64,000 nucleotides of DNA from Perognathus longimembris pacificus (lineage: Eukaryota > Chordata > Mammalia > Rodentia > Heteromyidae), in assembly GCF_023159225.1 (NCBI RefSeq), contig NC_063172.1, forward strand, positions 36,398,832 to 36,462,831, in the 5' to 3' direction. The notes beneath the pieces were generated by a model, which did no database searches, was not told the DNA's origin, and saw nothing but the letters and a program-made list of their open reading frames with translations. How positions within the stretch are numbered: the first letter of the stretch is position 1; each line of letters begins with the position of its first letter. A program made the position numbers and the translations under genes. Positions 23,699 to 33,989 of the stretch are shown here, one piece after another.

Positions 23699-23705
23699 CA
23701 ACAAC
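23641..23705. repeat. Compound microsatellite (CA)n(CAC)n(AAC)n
   Basis: The motif changes in three clean blocks: CA repeats, then about seven ACC units, then about nine AAC units. Confidence 0.95.
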
Positions 23706-24065
23706 TTGAAAATCAAAGCCAAGAGACAACCTTGGAACTGAGAGACCAAGATGATAGTTATAGAAGTAAAATTAGAATTGTAGACATCTGCATTTCAAAG
23801 AGTGTTATAAACAAGAATGTATCTCCTACTTAATTGCAAAACAACTACTCAAGTAATTTAAAAGCATATAAGTAGGCTAAATAGTGAAATTAAATTTTGT
23901 GAAACGTTAAAGAAGGCTTTTTCCCAAAAGGAAAATGCAATAATACCACAGAATACCAGAGATATTTTAACTTCACAAGTGTTTGTAATTTCTTGGCTAG
24001 CCGAGGTAGTTTTGTTTTGTTTCTCAGCAGCTCAACTTGTTTGCTTGTTTAGAATGTAGACATAG

Positions 24066-24313
24066 CCAGGTGTCAGTGGCTCACTCCTATAATCCTGGCT
24101 ACTCAAGAGGCTGATATCTGAGGATGGCACTTGGAAGCCGGCCAGAAGAAGAAAGTCATGACACTCTTATCTCCCAAAACAAATCTACCAAAAAGCCAGA
24201 AATGAAGCTGTGGCTCAAGTGATAGAGCAATAGCATTGAGAGGAAAAAAAAAAAAAAACAACGTTCAGGAGCAGTACCGAGGCCCTGAGTTCAAGCCCCA
24301 GAACTAGTACCAA
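24066..24313 (+). mobile_element. Composite SINE (B1-like head + tRNA-like tail)
   Basis: The head is GCCAGGTGTCAGTGGCTCAC, GAGGCTGATATCTGAGGATG. The second unit is GAAGCTGTGGCTCAAGTGAT and CCCTGAGTTCAAGCCCCAGA. An A run of about 16 lies inside the second unit, an expansion of its internal GAAAAA stretch. Confidence 0.88.
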
Positions 24314-24315
24314 AT

Positions 24316-24317
24316 AA

Positions 24318-24350
<33 letters not shown>
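24316..24350. repeat. (ATAG)n microsatellite
   Basis: About eight ATAG units directly at the SINE tail. Confidence 0.9.
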
Positions 24351-25157
24351 ATATACTAGACACACAAAAAAGTGATCCACTGGCATACCTAAGGGTTGAT
24401 GGTGGGTTTCCAAAGACAAGCACTACTATTTCATTCTCTTTTTAGTGAGTCACACATAGGGGATGGGTGGCTTAGTGTTGGTTAATGAATTTATAAAAGA
24501 AAATTTACTAGGGAGGTTTGTGGGCTTTTCCCCCCCAAAGATCTACAAAAATCTTTAGCAATAAATGCATGGACATTTTTTGTTCTCTCCATTTATTACA
24601 TCCTGCGGTGCCTGCATATGATCTTGGGAGCTGTGTCATTCATCTTATGACTGCCTAGTAGAAGCAGAATGACAAGATATTGAGAGCAGAGAAGCAAAAA
24701 GAAAAATCCGGTGTCCCTAAATTTGCATTTGAGTCTCTGAGTACCACTTCTACACAACCAGATCTCCTGACTCCTTCCTTAGTGAGACCTAAAATCTTCA
24801 CTTTTATCATTTGCAGGCAAGTAATTCTGATTTAAAAAAATTAAATCTTAGCATAAAGCTCTTGAAGAAAATTTTAGTTGAAATAAAGCAAAAAGATTTC
24901 TAAACTTAACTTCATGGTAAATGCAGGCTATTAGTGGAAAATTGTCAATAAAGGGCAGGAACAATATGAAATAAATTTGAGAGTTCCTACCTAATATGTC
25001 AGATAAAGTAAATATGCAAATAAAAGCTGAAAAGCAAGGCATAAGATGCAATATTTTTTAAATTGTCTTTACATAGTTGTACAAATGAGTGTCAATTCAA
25101 AATGTTAGTTTATATGTACTAAGGATGCAATAAATTGGATGAGTTTCTTCATGTATG
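24351..25157. other. AT-rich DNA, nothing recognised
   Basis: Left flank of L1 element A. No gene or repeat is seen. Confidence 0.45.
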
Positions 25158-25170
25158 AAAATCAGTATTT
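25158..25170. repeat. Target-site duplication, left copy (L1 element A)
   Basis: AAAATCAGTATTT pairs with AAAATAAGTATTT at 33732-33744 (one mismatch in 13). The two copies bracket element A exactly at its A-tail side and its 5' end. Confidence 0.75.
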
Positions 25171-25687
25171 TTTATATATTTTTTTTTATTATCAAACTGA
25201 ATTACAGAGAGGTTACAGTTTCATACATTAGGCATTGGATACATTTCTTGTACTGTTTGTTACCTGGTCCCTCATTCCCCTCTCCCCACTCCCTCTTTCC
25301 CTTCTCCCTTCCCCCCATGAGTTGTTCAGTTGTTCAGTTCATTTTCACCAAACAGTTTGTAAGTATTGCTTTTGTAGTTGTTTGTCTTTTTTTAACCCTG
25401 TATCTCTCGATTCCAATTTCCTGGTTCTAATACCAGTATACACGGTTTCCCATATACCCAGATAAGATACAGAGATAGTGTAGGTACAGCCACAGGAAGG
25501 TGATACAGGAATATCATCAATAATAGAGGCTACAGTTACACATGGCACGTTGAAAGTATTTACAACTGTGATATAACAATCATTTCCATAACATGGAGTT
25601 CATTTCACTTAGCATTATCTTATGTGTTCATAAGAGTATAGCTATTGGGCTCCTGTGATCCTCTGCTGTGACTTGCCTAAACCTGTG

Positions 25688-28600
25688 CTAATTATTCCCT
25701 ATAAGGGAGACCATATAGTCCATGTTTCTTTGGGTCTGGCTCACTTCACTTAGTATAACTTTTTCCAAGTCTTTCCATTTCCTTACAAATGGGGCAATGT
25801 CATTCTTTCTGATAGAGGCATAGGATTCCATTGTGTATATGTACCACATTTTCCTGATCCATTCATCTACTGAGGGGCATCTGGGTTGGTTCTAGATTCT
25901 AGCTATGACAAATTGTGCTGCGATGAACATTGTTGTGCTGGTGGCTTTAGTGTGACTATGTTTGTGGTCTTTTGGATAGATACCCAAAAGTGGGGCTGCT
26001 GGGTCATAGGGGAGTTCTATATTGAGCCTTCTGAGGAATCTCCATACCCCTTGCCAGAGTGGTTGAACCAGTTTTCATTCCCACCAACAATGAAGTAGGG
26101 TTCCCTTTTGGCTACAACCCCTCCAACAGTTGTTATTGTTAGTTTTCTTGATATAGGACATTCTTATTGGGGTGAGATGGAATCTCAATGTTGTTTTGAT
26201 TTACATTTCTTTTACGGCCAGTGATGTAGAGTACTTTTTCATATGTCTCTTGGCCATTCTCATTTCCTCATCACAGGAGTCTCTTTTTAAGTCTCTAGCC
26301 CACTTGATGAGGGGGCTATTGGTTCTTTGTGGTTTTGTTTTGGATGAAGGTAATTTTTTTTAGTTCTGCATATATTTTAGATATGAGGCCTTTGTCTGTT
26401 GAATGGCCAGTAAAGATCTTCTCCCAATCTGTAGACTTTCTGTTTATCTTGCAAGCTATGTCCTTTGCCCTGCAGAAGCTCTGTAGTTTGATGTAGTCCC
26501 ATTTGTCCAACCTTTCTTTGATTTGTAGCCTTTCTGGGTCTTTGTTGAGGAAGTTCCGTCCAATGCCAAGGAGCCCAAGTGTTTCTCCTACTCCTTCCTT
26601 TAGTGTTTTCAGGGTGTCTGTTTCGATTTCGAGATCTTTGATCTATTTGGAATTTATATTGGTGCAAAGTGATTTATAAGGATCTAGTTTTAGTTTGTTG
26701 CATGTGTTGAACCAGTTTTGCCAGCACCATTTGTTAAAGAGGCTATCTTTCTTCCAGACTATAGTTTTAGCTCCTTTATCAAAGATTAAGTAGGCATAGT
26801 TCTGTGGGTTCATTTCTGGGTCTTCAATTCTGTTCCATTGGTCTTCAGGCCTGTTCCGGTGCCAATACCAAGCTGTTTTTATTACTATAGCTTTATAATA
26901 CAGCTTGAAGTTGGGTATTGTAATTCCTCCAGAACTGTTCTTTCTGCTTAGGATTGTTTTTGCTATTCTAAGACTTTTATTGTTCCATATGAATTTCAGG
27001 ATTGCTGAAATTGGTGTTGGGATATTGATGGGTATTGCACTGAATTTGTAGATCGCCTTTGGCAATATTGCCATTTTGATTATATTAATCCTCCCCATCC
27101 AGGAGCATGGGAGGTTTTTCCATCTCCTTAGTTCTGCCTTAACTTCATTTTTCATGTTTTTAAAGTTCTCATCTTAGAGGCCTTTCACTTCTTTGGTTAA
27201 GGTTATTCCTAGGTATTTTATGGGTTTTTTTACGCTATTGCAAAAGGAGTTGCTTTCCTGATTTCAGCCTGGGTCTTTGGGTCGTTAGCATAGAGAAAGG
27301 CCATTGATTTTTGAGGGTTTATTTTGTATCCTGCAACTTTGCCAAGGTTTTGGATCAGCTCTTGTAGCTTGGGGGTAGAGTCTATGGGGTTCTTTAGGTA
27401 TAGGATCATGTCATCTGCAAAGAGAGAAAGTTTAACTTCATCTTTTCCTATTTGGGTCCCCTTTATATTTTCTTCTTGCCTAATTGCTCTGGCTAGGAAT
27501 TCTAGTACTATGTTGAAGAGAAGGGAAGAGAGTGGACATACCTGTATTGTTCCTGATTTTAAAGGGAATGGTTTTAGTTTTTCACCATTTAGAGTTATGC
27601 TTGCTGTTGGTTTGTCATAAACTGCCTTGATTATATTCAGGAATGTTCCCTGAATCCCAGTTTTTCCAGGGCTTTTAGCATAAATGGGTGCTGGATTTTA
27701 TCAAACGCTTTCTCTGCATCGAGTGATATAACCATGTGGATCTTTAACTTGCTCTGGTTCATGTGGTGGATTACATTAATTGACTTGTGTATATTGAACC
27801 AACTTTGCATCCTTGGGATGAATCCACTTTGATCGTGATGTATGATTTTTTTTGATGACCTGTTGAAGTCGATTGGCCAGAATTTTGCTGAGAATTTTTG
27901 AGTCTATATTCATTAGGGAAATTGGTCTATAGTCCTCTTTCCGTGATGCATCCCTGTCTGGTTTTGGGATGAGGGTTATAGTGGCTTCATAGAATGTGTC
28001 TGGTAGTGAATGTTCTCTTTCAATTTCATTGAGGAGTTTGAGAAATATTGATATGAGTTCTGTTTTGAAGGCCTTGTAGAATTCTGCTGTGAATCTGTCT
28101 GGACCTGGGCTTTTCTTGGCTGGGACATCACTTATTGCATTTTTTATTTCAATACCGGATATAGGTCTGTTTAGAAGGTTCAAGTCTTCATGGTTGAGTT
28201 TGGGAATATGAATTTTTTTTCTAGGAAATCATCCATTTCTTCCAAGTTCTCAAATTTGTTGGCATAAAGGTTTGCAAAATAGTCCCTTATTATGGTCTGA
28301 ATTTTGGTTGTTTCTGTGGTAATGTTACCTGTTTCATCTCTTATCTTATTTATTTGAGTGTGCTGCCTTCGTTTTTTGGTCATGTTTGCTAGGGGTCTGT
28401 CTATCTTATTGATTTTTGAAAGAACCAACTATTTGTTTTGTTGATTCTTTCGATGGTTTTTTCAGTCTCTAATTGACTGAATTCTGATTTGATTTTAATT
28501 ATTTGCTTCCATCTATTGACTTGGGGATTGGCTTGTGGTTCTCTTTCAAGGAAATTAAGGTGCTTCCTTAAATTATTGAGTTCCTGTTTCTCCAGTTTGT

Positions 28601-29519
28601 TAGTGTATGCATTCAGAGATATAAATTTTCCTCTGAGTACTGCCTTTGCTGTGTCCCAAAGGAGCTGGTACTTTGTGTCCTCATCTTGGTTGAGTTCCAT
28701 AAACATTTGAATTTCTGATGTAATTTCTTCAATGACCCACTCATGGTCCAGCAGTGTGTTGTTTAGTCTCCATGAACTGTAGGATTTTCTGTGGTGGCTG
28801 TTTAAGTTGAGCTCTAACTTTATTCCATTGTGGTCTGAGAGAATGCAGGGAATAGTTTTGATGCTTCTGAATTTGTACTGATTTTCTTTGTGCCTTAAGA
28901 TGTGATCTATTTTAGAGAATGTTGCATGTGCCACTGAGAAGAATGTGTATTCTGTTGCTGCAGGGTGGAATATTCTGTAGATGTCTATTAAGTCTAGTTG
29001 GTCTATGCAATTGTTTGGTTCTGTGGTTTCTTTGTTCCTTTATTGGCGTGTTGATCTGTCCAGAGGTGACAGTGGAGTGTTAAAGTCCCCAACTATCAAT
29101 GTGTTTGGGTCTATGAGTGTTTTTAGAGACAGTAGTGCTTGTTTGATGAAGTTGGTTGCTCCTGTATTTTGTGTGTAGATATTTAGGATGGTTATATCTT
29201 CCTGTAGGAGAGATCTCTTTTTTAGTATGTGGTAACCTTCTTTGTCTCTTCTTACCTTTTTTAATTTGAAGTCAATTTTGTCTGATACTGGGATTGCAAC
29301 TCCAGCCTGCTTTTGGTGGCCTTTTGCTTGATAGATTTGATTTCAGCCTTTCACTTTTAGAATATGTTTACTTTTGCTGGATAGATGAGTCTCTTGGAGG
29401 CAGCAGAAAGATGGATCTTGATTTTTGATCCAACTTATGAGCCTATGTCGTTTGATTGGCGAATTAAGTCCATTAATGTTGAGAGTTAGGATTGAGAGCT
29501 GATCATTTGTTCCTTTCAT
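25688..29519 (-). pseudogene. L1 ORF2 (endonuclease/reverse transcriptase), broken; element A
   Basis: ORF2p nicks target DNA and copies L1 RNA into it. I chose the start ATG at 29519 because it is followed after 11 codons by the endonuclease N-terminal motif TLNINGLNSPIKRHRL and then CCLQETHL. A TGA at 29343-29345 replaces the expected Trp after 58 codons. The endonuclease C-terminus with the catalytic-type SDH (ILSDHNGIKLEL) is open at 28401-28934. The fingers/palm region ([36 protein letters not shown]) is at 27776-28183, the active-site FADD at 27410-27421, and the C-terminal region ([20 protein letters not shown]) at 26643-27155. The frame changes near 28420, near 28190 and again between 27410 and 27155. 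The stop at 25688-25690 follows the family ending SLIGNN. About 1277 codons span the region, normal for L1. Confidence 0.93.
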
Positions 29520-29574
29520 TATCCCTGTCTTGTTAAAGGCTGAGTCTTCCCATTTGTTGATCTGTTATTCTGGT

Positions 29575-30699
29575 TTACTCTTTAGGGTTCATTTCTCTGT
29601 CTGCATTGGGATCTTGATTATTTTCTCTGTATAGTACATCTTTGAGTACTTTTAGTAAAGCTGGTTTGGTGGAGATATATTGTTTCAGTTTTTCCTTACG
29701 GTGGAAGACTTTTGTTTGACCTTTGGCTATGAATGAGAGTTTAGCTGGGTACACTATTCTTGGTTGGTAGTTATTTTTATTTAGGGTTTGGCATATCTCA
29801 TTCCAGACTCTTCATGCTTTCATGGTTTCTGATGAGAAGTCTGGGGTAATTGTGATTGCTTTTCCTTTATATGTGATTGTTTTCTTCTCCCTACCAGCTT
29901 TAAGGATTCTTTCCTTGGACTCTACTAATCCTGTTTTGATCACAATGTGTGGGTGGGATGTCCTATTCTGGTCTGGTCGGTTTGGGGTTTTAAATGCTTC
30001 TTTTATCTGTATAGGCCTTTCCTTCTTGATATTTGGGAAGTTCTAGGCTAATATTCTGATAAATAGGTTGCCTATTCCATTAACTTCCTTCTCTAGGTTT
30101 TCCTCAATACCTATTTTCCTTAAATTGGGCTTTCTGATTGTATCTTGAATCTCCTGGAGCGATCTGTTTTGTCGATTGGATTGGTTTTGTATTAATTTTT
30201 TATCTTTCTCCATAGATTCTAGGATATCTTCATCTCCTGAGATTCGATCCTCTGCTTCAGTTAGTCAGCACTGTAGGCTAGATACTTGATTTTGAATCTC
30301 TTTTCCTTCTGACTGGTCTTTCCTGATGGTTTCCATGTCATCTCTTAGGTCCTGTATGGACTTCTTTACTTCACTAACTTCATTAATTTGGTTTTGAGTG
30401 TTGTCTCTCAAATCTTTTAGCTGGGTAGCTATCTTTTCATTTGACTCTTGAAGTTCATTTATCTTTCTATTTGTAGAGACCATAAAATTCTCCATTAATT
30501 TTTGCTTTGCCTCCTCACACTCTAGAATAATTGACTGAAGAGATTCAAACTTTTCGTTTATCATGTTTATCAGTAGACTTTGTAGAGCATTTTGGGGGTT
30601 CTCGTCTATGTCTTTGATTGACTGCTCTGCTTCCTGCTTGTTTTGAGTGGGAGATAAGACTTCATTGTCTGCCATCTTTCTTGTGTTTCTTCTGCCCAT
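29575..30699 (-). pseudogene. L1 ORF1 (RNA-binding chaperone), three nonsense codons; element A
   Basis: ORF1p forms trimers through a coiled coil and coats L1 RNA. The frame from ATG (MGRRNTRKMADNEV) to TAA (EMNPKE) is 375 codons with no frameshift, within the normal mammalian ORF1 length. The first 140 residues are charged and heptad-rich (coiled coil), followed by the RRM-like part (TEAEDRISGDED) and the C-terminal domain (CQTLNKNNYQPR, YPAKLSF, STKPALLKVLKD). Three stops interrupt it: TGA 30265-30267 just before TEAEDRI, TAG 30043-30045 just before NFPN, and TGA 29812-29814 before RVWNE. Most fit C-to-T decay of Arg CGA or Gln CAG codons. The start ATG is preferred over an upstream GTG because of the basic N-terminus typical of the family. 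Confidence 0.92.
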
Positions 30700-31454
30700 T
30701 TGGATTGGGAATGCCAATCTACAAGCACCTGTGAGCACTGTTTAAGACCCAAAGCTGACGTTACCAAGCACTGTTGTGTAATTCTTAGAAGTTCACAATT
30801 ACATACAAATACCTTTTATACCTGTGTATGAAATTAGATTTGGTGTTCCTAAAGAATACAATTTCAATATAACAACCAATCCTGAGCCCTGTGTTCAGTA
30901 GTTACTTATTTACTGTTACAACCCTATGAGCAATTCTTGTTCTTATATTAAGTTCCTTTTGGACTGGCTTTCTCTATGAACCCCTTTGTTTCACTCGAAT
31001 TAAGCAGGGATACCCTCTATCCATTAACCAGGAGTCAATGGGATCTGGAGGGCCTAGGTAGTAAAGAAACTAAAGCAAAATGTATGGGAGAGGGGGTGAT
31101 GATTTTGGTTTAGTTTCAGTGACGTGGAAATGGGGAGGAGAGTAGAATCAGTAGAAACAACAAGGTTAAAATGATAGACAATGGAGAGTTAGCAGTAAAG
31201 AGTGGAGGTGTTATTCATAGGAAAGTAATTTTTAAAGAAAGAGAGTACATAGAGAGAAATAAAGAAAGAATACTGGAAGACAGATTCACATAACTGAGAA
31301 AAATTATTTTTAAAAAAATAAAAAGGAAAAAATAACAGAAAAAGAAAAAAAATGAACAACAACAAAAAAACTTGACAGAACCATCAGGTGAAAATGGAAA
31401 ACAAAAACAAACCAATGATGTTTCAGAAATGAAAATATAAGAAAAAAAATAAAA

Positions 31455-31658
31455 ATATAAATGAAGGGCTGGGGATGTGGCCTAGTGGCAAGAGTGCTTG
31501 TCTTGTATACATGAGGCCCTGGGTTCAATTCCCCAGCACCACATATACAGAAAATGGCCAGACGTGGCGCTGTGGCTCAAGTTGCAGAGTCTAGCCTTGA
31601 GCAAAAAGAAGCCAGGGACAGTGCTCAGGCCCTGAGTCCAAGCCCCAGGACTGGCAAA

Positions 31659-31713
<55 letters not shown>

Positions 31714-31716
31714 GAA
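31455..31716 (+). mobile_element. Dimeric tRNA-derived SINE inside the element A 5'UTR
   Basis: The body starts at 31466 (GGGCTGGGGATGTGGCCTAG) and ends near 31705 after an A run and a (TA)n tail. The proposed target duplication ATATAAATGAA lies at 31455-31465 and 31706-31716; its left half is blurred by the TA repeat. It belongs to the TATACATGAGGCCCTGGG subfamily, not the CGGATACACGAGG one. It is inserted opposite to the host L1 strand. Confidence 0.93.
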
Positions 31717-32529
31717 AGCTTAAAAAATTTTTGAGAAAAAAGAAACAAACAAACAAACAAAAGTTCCTTGTTTGGGTGGGCTTTCTACAGTGTCAGGTTT
31801 CCTTGCAATGGTCTGCAGTCTATTCTTCCACTTGGGTGGTTTGACTTACTTTCAGTTCGCAGGGGGTGGATCTGCTCTGACCTTCTGCCCCTGTTAGTGA
31901 AATCCTGGGGTTCTGGGGTTCACACAGCTAGCAGGTAGGCCTTGAGCTTCCTCTGTAGCTGGGGAAGTGAACAGTCTTGGGAACCGTGGTTTCTCCCGTC
32001 TTCTGTAGGGCTGCTGCTTTTAAAAACATCTGGCTTTGAATAGGCTGTGGACTCAGCAGGGTGGGGCACCTCTGGCCTGGTTTAGCAGGCTGAGAGTCGC
32101 TTGCCTGGGGGAGGTTCCTCCTTCCTGGGCGGGGCGGGCTTCTGGGCAGAGTTGGGTATGGAATTCAGCTCCGTTTTTGGCTGGGAATTGGGCTTCAAAA
32201 TGGGACCATTTTTCTGTCTCAGGAAGTTTGTTCTCCCGTGTGGCTGTTCCATGCCGCCAATAGCTGCTTGCCACTTTTGTTTTTAATTTAGGAATTCTGG
32301 TGGGCAGGATGGGCACCTCTAGCTGAGCCGAGGCCCAAGACAAGCCCCCCACCTGGGCAGGGGGCGTTCTCCTGGTCGGAGCTGTCTCTTACTGCTATTC
32401 TCAAAAATGGCCACTTTGTCCTCGCTTTCCCCAGGCGGGCTTTAGCTCCAGTCTGGTCTGACCCTTTGCCAGTGTCAAAGATGGTGCTTTGCTCTGGCGA
32501 TTGAGGAAGGAGCTGCTCTGTGGGCATGA

Positions 32530-32841
32530 GCAGCCCCACTTTTGGGTATCTATCCAAAAGACCTCAAAGAAAATCACGGTAATGCCACCAGCACAACAAT
32601 GTTCATTGCATCACAATTTGTCATAGCTAGAATCTGGAACCAACCCAGATGCCCCTCAGTGGACAAATGGATCAGGAAAATGTGGTACATATACACAATG
32701 GCATTTTATGCCTCTATCAGAAAGAATGACATTGCCCCATTTGTAAGGAAATGGAAGGACTTAGAAAAAATTATACTAAGTGAAGTGAGCCAGACCCAAA
32801 GAAACATGGACTCTATGGTCTCCCTTATTGGGAATAATTAG
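32530..32841 (+). pseudogene. Fragment of L1 ORF2: last ~103 codons, frame intact
   Basis: The frame encodes the extreme C-terminus of ORF2p: GIYPKDLKENHGN, then ARIWNQPRCPSVDKW, IRKMWYIYTMAFYAS and the ending SLIGNN. It has no internal stop and opens from an upstream TGA at 32527, where element A sequence ends. The start is an artefact of truncation, since no initiation codon is needed or present in the right place. It has no function on its own. The intact frame fits a recent insertion. Confidence 0.9.
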
Positions 32842-33211
32842 TACAGGTTTAGGCAAGTCATAGCAGAGCATCACAAGAGCCCAATAGCTATACCCTTATG
32901 AACACCTAAGATGATGCTAAGTGAAATGAACTCCATGCTATGGAAACAATTGTTATATCACAGTTGTAACTACTTTCAACATCCCATCTGTATCTGTTGC
33001 TTCTATTATTGATGGTGTTCTTGTATCACCTTCCTGTGGTTGTACCTACACTATCTCTGTAATCTTATCTGAATATATTGGAAACCGTGTATACTGGTAT
33101 TAGAAGTAGGAAATTGAAAGGGAATACCAAAATTGAGAGACAAGGGTAAAAAAAGACAAACTACAAAAGCAATACTTGCAAAACTCTTTGGTGTAAGTGA
33201 ACTGAACACCT

Positions 33212-33252
33212 CGGGGGGGGGGGGAGGGAAAGGGGGAGGCAGAGAGGGGGGT
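33212..33252 (+). other. G-rich tract of nested L1 3'UTR
   Basis: A run of about 13 G, then GAGGGAAAGGGGGAGGC and another run of six G. Potential G-quadruplex, homologous to 12955-13000. Confidence 0.75.
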
Positions 33253-33731
33253 ATGAGGGACAAGGTAACAAACAGTACAAGAAATGTATCCAATGCCTAA
33301 TATATGAAACTGTAACCTCTCTGTACATCAGTTTGATAATAAAAATTTGAAGAAAAAAAAAGAATGTCTCTCGTGGGAGTACTCACGCTGTCTCTGTGAT
33401 TTCAGCCCGTCCTTGTTCAGCCTGTGATCCATATCTGTATGCTGCCATCTAGAGAATTTCTCCCTGGTCTCCATTGAGCTGCGCGGGGTGCACAGCGCTG
33501 TGTTGGCGCTGGCACTGGTGTGGTGGCGGGATGCCGTCCGGAGCTCAAATCTGTGTTTTCAGACCAGCAACGTTGATTTTTCCTTCCTGGCTGGACTCCC
33601 TGTACTGTTAGTACTTATTTGGGCAGTCTATCTAGGGGTAAAAGTTTCTCTGGGGTGGGAAAACTGCGATGTTGGAGGGAGCTCAGCTAAGGCTCTGCTG
33701 CTCCTCTGCCATCTTCTCCTGAAGGTCCCCC

Positions 33732-33744
33732 AAAATAAGTATTT
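33732..33744. repeat. Target-site duplication, right copy (L1 element A)
   Basis: AAAATAAGTATTT, matching 25158-25170 with one difference. It sits right after the L1 5' end. Confidence 0.75.
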
Positions 33745-33761
33745 GCACTAAAAATTGAGCC

Positions 33762-33985
33762 AGGCACCAGTGGCTCATGCCTGCAATTCTAGTTACACAG
33801 GAGAATAAGGTCAAAGGATCACTGTTTGAAGCCAGCCTGAGCAGGAAAATACATGAGACTTATCACCAATTAGCTACCAAAAATAGATGTGGAGCTGTGG
33901 CTCAAGTGGAAAAATGCTAGCCTTGAGAGAAATGGCTCATGGATACAGTCCAGGCATTGAGTTCAGCCTCAGGACTAGCACATAC
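33762..33985 (+). mobile_element. Composite SINE (B1-like head + tRNA-like tail)
   Basis: The head is GCCAGGCACCAGTGGCTCAT with TGAAGCCAGCCTGAGCAGGA. The second unit is GGAGCTGTGGCTCAAGTGGA and CCAGGCATTGAGTTCAGCCT. It lies only about 17 bp beyond the element A target duplication. Confidence 0.9.
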
Positions 33986-33989
33986 ACAC

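Larger units (their letters stand above)
32530..33361 (+). mobile_element. 5'-truncated L1 nested in element A, opposite strand
   Basis: It begins inside ORF2 (GCAGCCCCACTTTTGGGTAT) and runs to the canonical L1 end GATAATAAAAATTTGAAG and an A tail. Element A 5'UTR sequence resumes at about 33362. It is about 832 bp and very close to the copy at 12217. No target duplication is evident: left flank CTGTGGGCATGA and right flank GAATGTCTCTCGTGGG do not match. It is younger than element A because it interrupts it. Confidence 0.92.
25171..33731 (-). mobile_element. L1 element A, complete length, with nested insertions
   Basis: On the minus strand, from right to left: 5' end GGGGGACCTTCAGGAGAAGA (ends at 33731), CpG-containing 5'UTR, ORF1 (30699-29575), a 55-bp spacer, ORF2 (29519-25688), 3'UTR with G-rich tract, and A/T-rich tail at about 25171-25190. 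The span is 8.56 kb. Subtracting the nested L1 at 32530-33361 and the SINE at 31466-31705 leaves about 7.5 kb, close to element B. The 5' start resembles other mammalian L1 starts in having a G-run followed by AAGATGGC. Stops and frameshifts mean it cannot make its own proteins. The lineage matches the truncated copies at 12217 and 32530. Confidence 0.95.
30700..33731 (-). promoter_or_regulatory. 5'UTR / promoter region of L1 element A (interrupted)
   Basis: About 1.95 kb of 5'UTR once the nested SINE and L1 are removed. The distal parts (31760-32529 and 33362-33731) are richer in G+C and CpG than the window, in keeping with an L1 internal pol II promoter. The extreme 5' end contains AAGATGGCAGAGG, a YY1-type CAAGATGGC-like site as in other mammalian L1s. 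Activity is inferred from position only. Confidence 0.7.

Noticed and set aside
23641..23705. Short regular repeats as a CRISPR array
   Set aside because: This and the other arrays are simple microsatellites without repeat-spacer structure, in a mammalian genome.
26377..26667. 96-codon minus-strand frame overlapping ORF2 of element A
   Set aside because: It is in a different frame from the one with L1 motifs (26316-26510) over the same DNA; a shadow.
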